Assembly: GCA_034440575.1 (NCBI GenBank)
Contig: JAOTOL010001196.1
Span: 1 to 64,000, forward strand
Direction of reading: 5' to 3'
DNA: 64,000 nt
DNA from: Imbricaverruca yamaguchii
Lineage: Eukaryota; Arthropoda; Thecostraca; Neoverrucidae
The position numbers and the translations under genes were made by a program. Shown here in pieces: positions 56,501-63,911 of the stretch; the first letter of the stretch is position 1, and every line of letters starts with the position of its first letter. The notes beneath the pieces were generated by a model. That model saw only the letters and a list, made by a program, of their open reading frames with translations, had not been told where the DNA came from and did no database searches.

Positions 56501-59500
56501 TGCGCAACTCGCGCCTTCCACTCCGGCTGCCGTACTACACCTCGTGTTTCGATATGCTCCCCCTACGGACGACCCGGAGGTGGGCGCGGTGACGTCGGGT
56601 GGGGGGCTGGGGCTGTGTCAACTTCCGACCCGGGTCAAATGTCTCCCACGGAGACTAGCGCATGCCCAGCATGCTGCCGACTGGGCACTTCCACTTCTCG
56701 TCAGCCACAATGGTTGTGTTTAACATACAACGCGCATTCGTTGATTCCAGTGTAGCGCAATAAAACCGTACATGCGAATACACAGCAACCAAGAAGGATA
56801 CCCACTTCACCGAGGAAGTCTAGGTGGGACATTCCCAGGCTAATGCACTGGTCGCCGTTGATTACCATTGGCACCGTTGGTTACCACTGGCCGCCGTTGG
56901 TTACCATTGACGCCTCATGGCCAAGCATGCATTTTCAGGAGAGGAAGAAGCCATACGTGGTGATACTTGAGGTAAAACACGCCTACAAATAAGGTTGCTA
57001 TGCAGAACCTTTTGACGGTGAGTGCCATCTGCCAGTACACAAATAGACGGACGGACCTTCATGCATGCATACATAATACGTAAATCAATGCATATATATA
57101 TACATATATTTATGTGCATATATATATATATTTAAATTTATGTTCATTATTTTATTTATTTCTTAATCAATCCTACTACTCACATACCAGACAGACATAC
57201 AGACATGCATTCATTCATACATACATATGTATGTACGTGAATATATCAGCACAGGGAATACCAGGTTTATCCCAATAGCCATATGTTTAGATGCCAAAAG
57301 CTTTATGTGGATAATTGTTAATTTGATCGATTTCTGTAAGGTCTGGTGTGTTGCATTGCATGGTATGCTTTGGAAGAATCCAATTTTAACCGTAAACATG
57401 GCCTTTGGAAAGGTTATGCAATGAGATGCGGTTGTGGATGATGTGTGATGTTAGTTAGTTATTTTAGCTTTAGGGCGCGTCGACCATGTTGATCATATAG
57501 CGCCCATGATGTGCTATGTGATAATATGACGTGCAGTGGTGAATAATGTGTGATGCGATGATGCTTGACGTGCAGTTGTGAATGATGCATGATGTGACGG
57601 GGAAGTGGTGAATGATGTGTGATGTGACGTGCAGTGGTGAATGATGTGTAATGTGACGTGCAGTGGTGAATGATGCCGGATGGCCGGCCAGCTACGATGG
57701 TGAATGATGCATGATGTGACGTGCAGTGGTGAATGATGTGTGATGTGACTTGCAGTGGTGAATTATGCGTGATGTGATGATGTGACGTGTATCGTCTATT
57801 ATGCTCCCTTAGTGCTTCCAATGTTAGACAGAGTACGCTGAATGCAATACTATAATGCATGTGACTAACGTGTGCATGAGAATGCTTCACCTGCTCGTCA
57901 CCCCCGGTATACGCTCCATCTACACGTCAGGACTCCAGCCACGGTGCTATGCTGGTGATTCACTTCTTACCACTTATTAGCAACGCACAGCAATTCGAGA
58001 AGCAACTTAGATTTTCATATAAAAGCATTCATCACCATCATTTTCATTAATCATCAAGACGCAGCCTTAATCAATTTTGCAGGCTACTGCGAAACGTGAC
58101 CGAAATGTGAAACAAGTGTGCGAAGGTTCGAAGAGTCACGAGTTGCCAAAACTTCGACCCACAAAACTGATTATCCGCGTTTAGCATAATAAGTAAGATT
58201 AGTGCAACTATGAGGCACAAGGGCCCTTTCTTGGATGGAGCATGACCAGCAATGCATGATGGTATGTGTATATGGCGAATGAAATAACTAAGGCTGCATG
58301 GAAATTGTGTTTCAGCATGACGTTTAGCGACTACACCGGAAGCATCTACCGCCTGATGCGCACCTCGCGCCTTCCACTCCGGGCTGCCGTACTACACCTC
58401 GTGTTTCGATATGCTCCCCCTACGGACGACCCAGAGGTGGGCGCGGTGACGTCGGGTGGGGCCGGGGCTGTGTCAACTTCCGACTCCGGGTCAAATGTCT
58501 CCCACGGGAGACTAGCGCATGCCCAGCATGCTGCCGACTGGGCACTTCCACTTCTCGTCAGCCACAATGGTTGTGTTTAACATACAAGCGCATTCGTTGA
58601 TTCCAGTAGCGCAATAAAAACCGTACATGCGAATACACAGCAACCAAGAAGGATACCCACTTCACCGAGGAAGTCTAGGTGGGACATTCCCAGGCTAATG
58701 CACTGGTCGCCGTTGATTACCATTGGCACCGTTGGTTACCACTGGCCGCCGTTGGTTACCATTGACGCCTCATGGCCAAGCATGTATTTTCAGGAGAGGA
58801 AGAAGCCATACGTGGTGATACTTGAGGTAAAACACGCCTACAACAAGGTTGCAATGCAGAACCTTTTGACGGTGAGTGCCATCTGCCAGTACACAAATAG
58901 ACGGACGGACCTTCATGCATGCATACATAATACGTAAATCATTGCTATATATATATACATATATTTATGTGCATATATATATATATTTAAATTTATGTTC
59001 ATTTATTTATTTATTTCTTAATCAATCCTACTACTCACATACCAGACAGACATACAGACATGTATTCATTCGTACATACATATGTATGTACGTGAATATA
59101 TCAGCACAGGGAATACCGGGTTTATCCCAATACGCCCATGTTTAGATGCAAAAGCTTTATGTGGATAATTGTTAATTTGATCGATTTCTGTAAGGTCTGG
59201 TGTGTTGCATTGCATGGTATGCTTTGGAAGAATCGAATTTTAACCGTAAACATGGCCTTTGGAAGGTTATGCAATGAGATGCGGTTGTGGATGATGTGTG
59301 ATGTTAGTTAGTTATTTTTAGCTTTAGGGCGCGTCGACCATGTTGATCATATAGCGCCCATGATGTGCTATGTGGATAATATGACGTGCAGTGGTGAATA
59401 ATGTGTGATGCGATGATGTGACTGCAGTTGTGAATGATGCATGATGTGACGGGAAGTGGTGAATGATGTGTGATGTGACGCAGTGGTGAATGATGTGTAA

Positions 59501-62500
59501 TGTGACGTGCAGTGGTGAATGATGCATGATGTGACGTGCAGTGGTGGAATGATGCATGATGTGACGTGCAGTGGTGAATGATGTGTGATGTGACTTGCAG
59601 TGGTGAATTATGCGTGATGTGATGATGTGACGTGTATCGTCTATTATCCCCTTAGTGCTTCCAATGTACAAGTCGGCGAGTTAATTAGGGTTGTGGTGTA
59701 AATCATTGTCCAGCGTTGTTGAACTATACCTGGTAGTTGTTACCACTAGACCTTTGCTTCCACTGTACGGAACGTGCGTGCACCTTATCAGTGACCTTGA
59801 CCGATTCTGGCAATTTAGCATAATTAGTGCATTCAGGCAGAGGCGCATACAAGGACCCTCCCACTCATCATCCACCAATATACGAGATCAAAGAGGAAAT
59901 TCTGAGATGTTCAACACGCAAAACAATGCATTTTCGGCGCGTTTCGCGCGCCGGAAGCTTTCTGTTTTATCACATTGTTTTGGCGTCCCCCCCCGCACAA
60001 GAAAAACCTGGCTACGCCACTACAGTTAGGTCGGGGCCATGCGCCCATATTCGACGGAGAAACCCACTATAGACGACTGTAATCTGTTCCGGTTGTGGTT
60101 CAACCACGTCTGCAAAACCTCTGCGGACAGCCATAAACACTGGGGTTCAATTCAATTGCAGTGCTTACGGTGCCTCACCCTACGGGGGGTCTGCCAGCTG
60201 TTCCTCAGGTGTGCCATGGATGAGCTCACACGTCTTATCGGAGGTCGTCAGTTGTTCCTCAGTGTGTGCCATGGATGAGTCTCACGTGTTTTATGGATGA
60301 GCTGTTCCTCAGTGTGCTAAGGATGAGCTCACAGTTGGTCCCATGGGAGTCTGTCTCCGCCCCATGGGAGGTCTGTCAGCTGTTCCTCAGTGTGTGCCAT
60401 GGATGAGCTCACAGTGCCTCGGCCCATGGGAGGTCTGTCAGCTGTTCCTCAGTGTGTGCCATGGATGAGCTCACAGTGCCTCGGCCCATGGGAGGTCTGT
60501 CAGCTGTTCCTCGTCGCCATGTCAGTGTGTGCCATGGATGAGCTCGCAGTGCCTCGTCTTATGGGAGGGTCTGTCAGCTGTTCCTCAGTCACTCCGCCAG
60601 TGTCAGTGTGTGCCATGGATGAGCTCACAGTGCCTCGGCTCATGGGAGGTCTGTCAGCTGTTCCTCAGTGTGTGCCATGGATGCGCTCACAGTGCCTCGG
60701 CTGGGTTTTTTTTCAGTGTGTGCCCATGGGATGGTCTCGCAGCTGTTCCTCAGTGTGTGCCATGGATGAGCTCACAGTGCCTCGGCCCATGGGAGGTCTG
60801 TCAGCTGTTCCTCAGTGTGTGCCACGGATGAGCTCACAGTGCCTCGGCCCCATGGGAGGTCTGTCAGCTGTTCCTCAGTGTGTGCCATGGATGAGCTCAC
60901 AGTGCCTCGGCCCATGGGAGGTTTGTCAGCTGTTCCTCAGTGTGTGCCATGGATGAGCTCACAGTGCCTCGGCCCAGGTCTGTAGCTGTTCCTAGTGTGT
61001 GCCATGGATAAAGATTCACAGTTCCTGGGAGGTCTGTCAGCTGTTCCTCAGTGTGTGCCATGGATGAGCTCACGGTGCCTCGGCCCATGGGAGGTCTGTC
61101 AGCTGTTCCTCAGTGTGTGCCATGGATAAGCTCACAGTGCCTGGCCCATGGGGTCTTCTTTTTTTGCAGTGCCGCGGCCCATGGGAGGTCTGTTCCTCAG
61201 TGTGTGCCACGGATGAGCTCCAGTGCCTCGGGCCCAGGGGGATTTTTTCTCTGTTTTTCTCTCTCCGCCAGTGTCAGTGTGTGACATGGATGTGCTCGCC
61301 GTGCCTTGGTCTATGGGAGTTCTGTCGGCCACTCCCTAATTGTGTGTGCCACGGATCTGTGTACAGTGCCCCGGTCTGCAGGAAACCTGTCGTCCCTCCT
61401 AATGTGTGTGCCACGGATCTGTGTACAGTGCCCCGGGTCTGTCATCCTCATTGTGTGTGCCAAGGATCTGTGTACAGTGCCCGATCTGCGGGAAATCTGT
61501 CGTCCACTCCTCATTGTGTGTGCCAGGATCTGTGTACAGTGCTCTGGTCTGCAGGAAACCTGTTCGTCCATTCCTCATTGTGTGTGCCACGGATCTGTGT
61601 ATGGTGCCCCGGTCTGCGGAAACCTGTCGTCAACTCCTCATTGTGTGTGCCACGGATCTGTGTACAGTTGCCCCCGGTCTGCAGGAAACCTGTTCGTCCA
61701 TTCCTCATTTTGTGTGCCACGGATCTGTGTCAGTGCCGGTCCAGGAAACCTGTTCCTCATTGTGTGTGCCACGGATCTGTGTACAGTGCCCCGGTCTGCA
61801 GGAAACCTGTCGTCCACTCCTCATTGTGTGTGCCACGGATCTGTGTACAGTGCCCCGGTCTGCAGGAAACCTGTCGTCCACTCCTAATTGTGTGTGCCAC
61901 GGATCTGTGTACAGTGCTCTGGTCTGCAGGAAACCCTGTTGGTCTTTTGTTGGGGGTGCCACGGATCTGTTACAGTGCCTCGGTCTGCAGAAACCTGTCG
62001 TCCACTCCTCATTGTGTGTGCCACGGATCTGTGTACAGTGCCCCGGACTGCAGGAAACCTGTTCGTCCACTCCTAATTGTGTGTGCCACGGATCTGTGTA
62101 CAGTGCCCCGGTCTGCGGGAAACCTGTCGTCCACTCCTAATGGTGTGTGCCACGGATCGTGTCAGTGCCCCGGACTGCAGGAAAGCCTGTTCGTCCATTC
62201 CTCATTGTGTGTGCCACGTATCTGTGTACAGTGCTCTGGTCTGCAGGAAATCTGTCGTCCACTCATTGTGTGTGCCACGGATCTGTGTACAGTGCCCCGG
62301 ACTGTGTCGTCCATTCCTCATTGTGTGTTTGTCTCTGAAGTGTTTTCTGGGCTACCACAAAATCACTCGGAAGTCCTTAATATTCTTACCATATTTCTGT
62401 GTACAGTGCCCCGGACTGCGGGAAACCTGTCGTCCATTCCTCATTGTGTGTGTCCGCCCCGAATTTGTTTCAAGTGCTCGGTCTGCAGGAAACCTGTCGT

Positions 62501-62844
62501 CCACTCCCTAATTGTGTGTGCCACGGATCTGTGTACAGTGCCCCGGTCTGCAGGAAACCTGTCGTCCATTCTTCATTATGTGTGCCATGTATCTGTGTAC
62601 AGTGCCTCGGTCTGCGGGAAATCTGTCGTCCTCTTCATTGTGTGTGTGCCACGGATCTGTGTATAGTGCCCCGGTCTGCAGGAAATCTGTCGTCTACTCT
62701 TCATTGTGTGTGCCACGGATGTGCTTCCAGTGCCTCGGCCTCTGGGACTTGGACGTGCGTGGTGAACACAAAGGAATCTGGAGATTCTTCATAAACGGCA
62801 ACCCGGTGCTGGTAGTGGGCGTACCGTACTCGGAGTACTCGTAA
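38287..62844 (+). CDS. POMGNT1: POMGNT1-like O-mannose beta-1,2-GlcNAc-transferase gene (about 14 exons)
   Basis: Exons 38287-38362, 39688-39794, 41382-41564, 43762-43984, 45796-45923, 47570-47640, 49425-49569, 52003-52121, 53565-53678, 54649-54736, 55315-55501, a duplicated pair (56460-56579 with 56939-57017, and 58316-58435 with 58794-58873), and 62731-62844. Phases fit throughout apart from a few one-base breaks. Family GT13: the Golgi enzyme adds GlcNAc beta-1,2 to O-mannose, as on alpha-dystroglycan, using UDP-GlcNAc and Mn2+. Landmarks in family order: a FAM3/ILEI-like stem with YSYVKLDG and GLQLLVLHPVTGATML, a Cys-rich link (CDKYEGFGNLCNC), AVLGGDRGTYLYRMLQTLL, LIVLEDDL (metal-binding DxD equivalent), [32 protein letters not shown], and the C-terminal GLWDLDVRGEHKGIWRFF. 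About 585 residues against 660 in human. Unlike the human type II protein, it starts almost directly with a hydrophobic segment. Confidence 0.88.
38460..38536. repeat. (TA)n microsatellite
   Basis: TA tract with one TATGTATGTTTT break, in intron 1 of the POMGNT1-like gene. Confidence 0.95.
38752..39468. repeat. 18-bp array, about 40 units
   Basis: Units of ACTGTACTGAGCCGAAAC with variants (GAGCTGGAAC, GAGCTGTAAC, CAGCCGAAAC). Eighteen bases is six codons, so frames stay open on both strands. Intron 1 of the POMGNT1-like gene. Confidence 0.93.
39688..39794 (+). CDS. POMGNT1: POMGNT1-like exon 2: start of stem domain
   Basis: Acceptor TTCTTGTCAG, donor TAC|GTGGGT. Reads NGQPAGGVDYKG and SSFRIEVAAARNYSYVKLDG, aligning with the 'vev-s----vyVavDG' strand pair at the start of the POMGNT1 stem domain. 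35 codons plus two bases; phase 0 end. Confidence 0.8.
39795..41381 (+). other. POMGNT1: Intron 2 of the POMGNT1-like gene
   Basis: No repeat array or gene recognised; ordinary AT-leaning intron with a TTAATTAATATTAATTA block near 40865. Confidence 0.6.
41382..41564 (+). CDS. POMGNT1: POMGNT1-like exon 3: stem domain
   Basis: Acceptor GCCGCGCGCAG, donor CAG|GTAGGC. 61 intact codons: IHYDEHNDFSRRGLQLLVLH, PVTGATMLRRFNPGHY, KAGLTDIMQLLQRVQAG and RIVVLCTQ. Matches the stem-domain pattern 'rGihv-VLnq-TG-vm--r-Fdty' and 'gRvLic-v'. The donor and the preceding ACCCAG are duplicated 17 bp on. Confidence 0.87.
41553..41650 (+). repeat. Duplicated donor followed by (CAGTCG)n
   Basis: ACCCAG|GTAGGCGTGTC occurs twice 17 bp apart (real donor at 41565), then GTCACAGTCGCAGTCACAG-type hexamers. 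Confidence 0.85.
41721..41886 (+). mobile_element. tRNA-derived SINE, family A
   Basis: GGCGACAAGTAGTCTAGGGG head, box B GGTTCGAGTCTC at 41774, body CTACTCTTCGCCCGCG and GAGAGATTGGCGACGC, tail CAATAACCAACCAACT. Lies in the intron after POMGNT1-like exon 3. About 80% like the copy at 47744 by eye. Confidence 0.8.
43545..43780 (+). repeat. POMGNT1: Acceptor and exon start of POMGNT1-like exon 4, copied twice upstream
   Basis: CCCTGCCGTCAG|TACGAAGCGT-CGTTCAGTCTGGAGGAGACG appears with exon borders at 43576, 43664 (TACGAAACACC) and at the real exon 43762. The first two go out of coding after GGCGCTCGTGACACG. (TGACC)n fills the gaps. Intron 41,890-43,545 before it shows nothing clear. Confidence 0.92.
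43762..43984 (+). CDS. POMGNT1: POMGNT1-like exon 4: end of stem domain
   Basis: Acceptor CCTGCCGCCAG. YEASFSLEETTRRYFSTMAP, YLSQIGAMSRYAMVARKDGG and SLAEGHVPRNVQTEPFEAVV match the family's 'DEGsFhLkdtAk--L--lGs----g-RdtwafvgrKGG'. The end is set by phase: the next exon needs phase 1, which GACTGGG|GTACCG at 43985 gives, and residue spacing to the next Cys-Trp then agrees with human. An earlier weak donor at 43946 also fits. The exon is flanked by copies of its own acceptor upstream and its own end downstream. Confidence 0.82.
43970..45270 (+). repeat. 27-bp array grown from the end of POMGNT1-like exon 4
   Basis: About 48 units of CCGCAGACTGGGTACGTGTC-AGTGTCA. The first partial units are the exon end GACCGCAGACTGGG|GTACCG. 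Open in all three forward frames. The remaining intron to 45795 shows nothing. Confidence 0.92.
45796..45923 (+). CDS. POMGNT1: POMGNT1-like exon 5: Cys-rich link to catalytic domain
   Basis: Acceptor CTTTCCAG. Reads RPCIWPDGTRMAQRSAFCDK and YEGFGNLCNCSNPDPVARPF, matching human '[32 protein letters not shown]' in cysteine spacing (four Cys). Donor ACCG|GTAGGG, phase 0. The frame remains open for two further 63-bp copies of the exon end, so a longer protein is possible if later donors are used. Confidence 0.88.
45881..46098 (+). repeat. 63-bp repeat of the end of POMGNT1-like exon 5 with its donor
   Basis: AACTGCTC-AACCCGGACCCT..CGACCATTCCGACCG|GTAGGGG occurs at the true exon end and twice more (GTAGGGG at 45987 and 46050). 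63 bp is 21 codons, and the frame is open until TGA at 46098. Confidence 0.92.
46905..47170. repeat. 31-bp array, about eight units
   Basis: CTGATGCCATCACAACAGAG-ACCAAACACGG units in the intron before exon 6. The stretch 46,100-46,900 holds a GGCGGATCCAGCATTTTC motif at 46565 and no gene. Confidence 0.88.
47570..47640 (+). CDS. POMGNT1: POMGNT1-like exon 6: first catalytic strand
   Basis: Acceptor GCATTTTTCAG, donor ACCG|GTCAGT. LPHNRTFPYPIAVLGGDRGT and YLY followed by a split Arg codon. This is the nucleotide-binding opening strand, 'vPVaViAgNRPnYLYRmLrsLL' in POMGNT1. NRT is a possible glycosylation site. Phase 2 end, completed by the first C of exon 7. Confidence 0.87.
47744..47922 (+). 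mobile_element. tRNA-derived SINE, family A
   Basis: GGGGACAAGTAGTCTTGTGG head, box B GGTTCGCGTCTC, body CTACTCTTCGCCCGCG and GAGAGATCGGCGACG, tail CCAATAACCAACCAATC. Intron after exon 6. The tail carries a small internal duplication (GTCGATG). Confidence 0.8.
47923..49424 (+). other. POMGNT1: Intron 6 of the POMGNT1-like gene, distal part
   Basis: A G10 run at 47943 and no other clear structure; no gene seen. Confidence 0.55.
49425..49569 (+). CDS. POMGNT1: POMGNT1-like exon 7: catalytic Rossmann-like core
   Basis: Acceptor TTGCCACTCAG, donor GAG|GTCAGT. The first base completes CGC (Arg), then MLQTLLPNRGLDKTRVTIFL, QDYHDHVMELADLLG and IRVVVKTSDDGEE. Aligns with '[20 protein letters not shown]' onward in POMGNT1. 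48 intact codons and phase 0 end. Confidence 0.9.
50308..50462. repeat. 15-bp array ACGTCACAGGACAAC
   Basis: About ten units, with CACTGGAGCAGA pieces at both ends. ACGTCA resembles a CRE half-site, but this is intronic. 49,570-50,300 shows nothing else. Confidence 0.88.
51205..51560. repeat. 87-bp array built from GGCGGGAGC pieces
   Basis: GGCGGGAGCTGAACCGACGG occurs at 87-bp spacing (51361, 51448, 51535), with inner ATGGCGGGA repeats. A possible minus-strand tRNA-like remnant lies at 51115-51190. Confidence 0.8.
52003..52121 (+). CDS. POMGNT1: POMGNT1-like exon 8: EDD metal-binding strand
   Basis: Acceptor TCTTTCCGCAG. Reads GNKITINMKNAIQTSFELFP, then EADKLIVLEDDLYVSPDFI. LEDDL is the GT13 equivalent of the DxD motif that holds Mn2+ and UDP-GlcNAc. 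Donor AG|GTGATG, phase 2. No frame damage, so the active-site exon is intact. Confidence 0.92.
52868..53187 (+). mobile_element. tRNA-derived SINE, family B
   Basis: GCCCCGGTAGCTCAGTTGG head, box B GGGTTCGAGTCGC, then a long body (GGCCGGGGACCCAGCTACC, GGATCGGGTGGTGGGGCC, CTTAGCAATAGAACCCTGG). The same body is found at 63611. Intron after exon 8. Confidence 0.82.
53565..53678 (+). CDS. POMGNT1: POMGNT1-like exon 9: LYCISAWND segment
   Basis: Acceptor TGGGGTCAG, donor ACAG|GTGGGT. YFEQTAPLLDEDITLYCISA and WNDNSYKHSSQDPALLY match '[20 protein letters not shown]' and 'TAEDPALLYR', one of the most conserved stretches of the family. One-base start, two-base end, both compatible with the neighbours. 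Confidence 0.92.
53679..54648 (+). other. POMGNT1: Intron 9 of the POMGNT1-like gene
   Basis: AT-rich, no repeat array, no coding signal. Confidence 0.6.
54649..54736 (+). CDS. POMGNT1: POMGNT1-like exon 10: PGLGW segment
   Basis: Acceptor TCGATTTCAG, donor GAG|GTAAGA. One base completes the Arg codon, then [20 protein letters not shown] and MPIWRPEWE. Matches '[20 protein letters not shown]' then 'W---e' in POMGNT1. Phase 0 end, 29 codons intact. Confidence 0.92.
55315..55501 (+). CDS. POMGNT1: POMGNT1-like exon 11: DWDMW and acceptor-binding segment
   Basis: Acceptor CTGCCTGCAG, donor CA|GTGAGT. VWDWDMWFRTDDVALYREC and IVPDVSRTYHFAYLGGHG are intact and nearly identical in pattern to human 'LWDWDMWMR' and 'RECIIPDVSRSYHFGI'. 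A base is missing near 55423 (CACGGTACAGC), after which YSFMQYQYYSDKSLNTLADV continues in the next frame. With that base restored the exon ends in phase 2 and joins exon 12. Confidence 0.87.
56460..56579 (+). CDS. POMGNT1: POMGNT1-like exon 12, first copy (frame broken)
   Basis: Acceptor TGTGTTTCAG, donor GAG|GTGGGC. MTFKDYTGSIYRLMRNSRLP, then YYTSCFDMLP, aligns with '[20 protein letters not shown]' and 'PCEDSFLPDTEG' of human. The frame fails at GCTCCCCCTACGG (about 56557-56568): a run of five C would need to be six to reach the expected PPTDDPE and end in phase 0. A homopolymer error is a simple explanation. Confidence 0.75.
56939..57017 (+). CDS. POMGNT1: POMGNT1-like exon 13, first copy (in-frame stop)
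   Basis: Acceptor GCATTTTCAG, donor ACG|GTGAGTG. Starts ERKKPYVVILEVKHAYK and then meets TAA (TACAAATAAGG), where the second copy has TACAACAAGG. One inserted base plus a substitution separate the two. The rest (MQNLLT) is readable in another frame. If the copies are real, this one is dead; if they are misassembled alleles, it is an error. Confidence 0.7.
57451..57507 (-). mobile_element. Truncated SINE tail, minus strand, duplication copy 1
   Basis: TTAGTTAGTTATTTTAGC, TTTAGGGCGCGTCGACCATG and CATATAGCGCCCATGATG. Reverse of the family A tail; duplicated at 59303-59360 as part of the segmental duplication. Confidence 0.6.
57500..57780. repeat. 29-bp array (duplication copy 1)
   Basis: GTGCAGTGGTGAATGATGTG-TGATGTGAC units. 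Copy 1 contains an extra GCCGGATGGCCGGCCAGC block near 57676, absent from copy 2. Confidence 0.85.
58316..58435 (+). CDS. POMGNT1: POMGNT1-like exon 12, second copy
   Basis: Acceptor TGTGTTTCAG, donor GAG|GTGGGC. MTFSDYTGSIYRLMRTSRLP, then a stretch read through to PPTDDPE without a stop. An extra G at CTCCGGGCTG is balanced by the same short C run as in copy one, so the exon is formally open, but about 14 residues in the middle are off-frame and the conserved Cys (CFDM) is lost. Confidence 0.75.
58794..58873 (+). CDS. POMGNT1: POMGNT1-like exon 13, second copy (intact)
   Basis: Acceptor GTATTTTCAG, donor ACG|GTGAGTG. ERKKPYVVILEVKHAYNKVA and MQNLLT with no break. Aligns with '[25 protein letters not shown]' of human. 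Phase 0 end joins TGC CTC GGC of the last exon to give NLLT|CLGLWDLDV. Confidence 0.78.
59303..59360 (-). mobile_element. Truncated SINE tail, minus strand, duplication copy 2
   Basis: Same sequence and place as the copy at 57451-57507. Confidence 0.6.
59370..59635. repeat. 29-bp array (duplication copy 2)
   Basis: Same unit as at 57500, with several one-base deletions. Confidence 0.85.
59835..60027. mobile_element. Possible short non-autonomous DNA element
   Basis: Starts GGCAGAGGCGCATACAAGGA and ends AACCTGGCTACGCCACTACA, an imperfect inverted pair of the kind found on small hAT-like elements. The interior has ATTTTCGGCGCGTTTCGCGCGCCGG. A related interior (TTTTCGCTACG, TTTCGGCGCGCTGAAAGG) follows a GAGGCGCAGCCAGGG motif at 26246-26370. 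Confidence 0.35.
60190..61300 (+). repeat. 62-bp array with copies of the last-exon acceptor
   Basis: About 17 units of GCCATGGATGAGCTCACAG|T-GCCTCGGCCCATGGGAGGTC-TGTCAGCTGTTCCTCAGTGT-GT. CACAG|TGCCTCGGCC matches the border of the real last exon, CCAG|TGCCTCGGCC at 62731. Confidence 0.92.
61300..62730 (+). repeat. 64-bp array running into the last exon
   Basis: About 22 units of GCCACGGATCTGTGTACAG|T-GCCCCGGTCTGCAGGAAACC-TGTCGTCCACTCCTCATTGT-GTGT. The final unit, GCCACGGATGTGCTTCCAG|T, carries the acceptor of the terminal exon. Confidence 0.93.
62731..62844 (+). CDS. POMGNT1: POMGNT1-like terminal exon
   Basis: Acceptor TGTGCTTCCAG, 37 codons and TAA at 62842-62844. CLGLWDLDVRGEHKGIWRFF, then INGNPVLVVGVPYSEYS, against human '[20 protein letters not shown]' and 'VVGVPASPYS'. 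It ends sooner than human, which has a Pro-rich tail. Its acceptor and first 20 bases are the seed-like unit of a 2.5-kb array immediately upstream. ATTAAA at about 63208 could serve as a poly(A) signal. Confidence 0.92.
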   Translation, partial: CLGLWDLDVRGEHKGIWRFFINGNPVLVVGVPYSEYS

Positions 62845-63610
62845 GCACTCTTGCTCCTGGCCACGTGAGCGGGTATGTACGGTGGCGCGTCTGCAGGGGG
62901 CAGGGGCGTCGGGGAGGGAAGGAGGGGGAGGGGGCGGGGGCGGGGGGCGGGGGGGAGGAGGGGCGGCTGTGGCAGCGGCACTGTGCCACCACACACGTCA
63001 TCCTGCATGCGGCACTGTATCATGTGTGTGTATGTATGCATAGATGGATGAATGAATGCATGCGTTGACGCTAAACACTTCCCGTCTGTAAATATGAGTA
63101 CAGATTCGACTTATGATAGATGGCTCGTCAGTCTAGGGGTGGATCCAGGGGACAAAGGGGTCATTCTCCTCTCTCCACCCCAGTGAGATTTCTTCTCGGA
63201 AATTGTGCATTAAAATGATATTTTCTCGAAATCTACGAGCATTTTATCAGATAGTCTTCAACATACTAGACGAATGTTACTTGTTCAAATCGGATGAGTT
63301 TTCACCGACATTTGAACATTTGCTTTGAGTTTCACCTCAGTCAGGATTATGGGTCCGGCCCTGCGTCAGTAACACAAATGAGAGACGGAGCGGGATTCTT
63401 CGACTACTTCAACTGATCATTTTGCGCACGTTACGAAAGAATGGGAACACTCCGTTGACTTATTCACCTCCAGACTAATAGCCAAGTTGCTCATTTTCAA
63501 GGTCCCGGAACTCTAGGGTTCTACTTTCACGGGCAGAGCGACTGCCATCATCGTTCGAGATCCCGGGTGGGTCGCAGGAGGGGTCTCGACCCATCCTGGT
63601 CGTCGACTTC
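62845..63610. other. 3' flank of the POMGNT1-like gene
   Basis: Contains a G-rich block (62890-62960), a TGTGTGTATGTATG run, a GGGGTGGATCCAGGGG motif at 63137 and ATTAAA at about 63208. No further gene is seen before the SINE at 63611. Confidence 0.55.
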
Positions 63611-63911
63611 CCGCCCCGGTAGCTCGTGGTTGGCTGGCCTGCACTGTCTCCCTGTGCTGCAACAGGGTTCGAGTCGCTCCGCGCGCTCGCATTTGCCCCG
63701 GCCGGGTGTCAGTTGGCAGCTGGCCTGATAAGGCCGGGGACGAGCTACCGGGCGGCCGTGTCTCATTGCGGCACGTAAACTTTTGGTCTAAATTCCGTTG
63801 AACTGGAGTTCATGGATCGGGTGGTGGGGCCAGGGTTCAGCAGAAGCTCTGCTTAGCAATAGAACCCTGGTTCCTCGCACCAGCAACAATTCGGATTAAA
63901 TTTTTTTTATT
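63611..63911 (+). mobile_element. tRNA-derived SINE, family B
   Basis: CCGCCCCGGTAGCTCGTGG head, GGGTTCGAGTCGC box B, GATAAGGCCGGGGACGAGC, GGATCGGGTGGTGGGGCC and CTTAGCAATAGAACCCTGG, ending in an A/T-rich tail. Second copy of the element at 52868, with several short deletions. Located 3' of the POMGNT1-like gene. Confidence 0.82.

Larger units (their letters stand above)
55966..57824 (+). repeat. Tandem segmental duplication, copy 1
   Basis: Begins TAGACAGAGTACGCTGG and ends CCCTTAGTGCTTCCAATGT. The next 1.84 kb repeats it in the same order: intron, exon 12, exon 13, (TA)n, truncated SINE tail and a 29-bp array. Differences are mostly single-base insertions or deletions. Confidence 0.92.
57825..59667 (+). 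repeat. Tandem segmental duplication, copy 2
   Basis: Begins TAGACAGAGTACGCTGAA and ends CCCTTAGTGCTTCCAATGT. Carries a second copy of POMGNT1-like exons 12 and 13; exon 13 is intact here. The two copies lie head to tail with no spacer. Confidence 0.92.

Noticed and set aside
60039..60220. Frame WFNHVCKTSADSHKHWG as an extra exon before the last exon
   Set aside because: Exon 13 joins the last exon directly in phase and with family spacing; this stretch is next to the array and lacks clear borders.
61113..62666. 517-codon Cys-rich ORF
   Set aside because: Translation of the 62/64-bp arrays; frames shift between units and there is no initiation or domain support.
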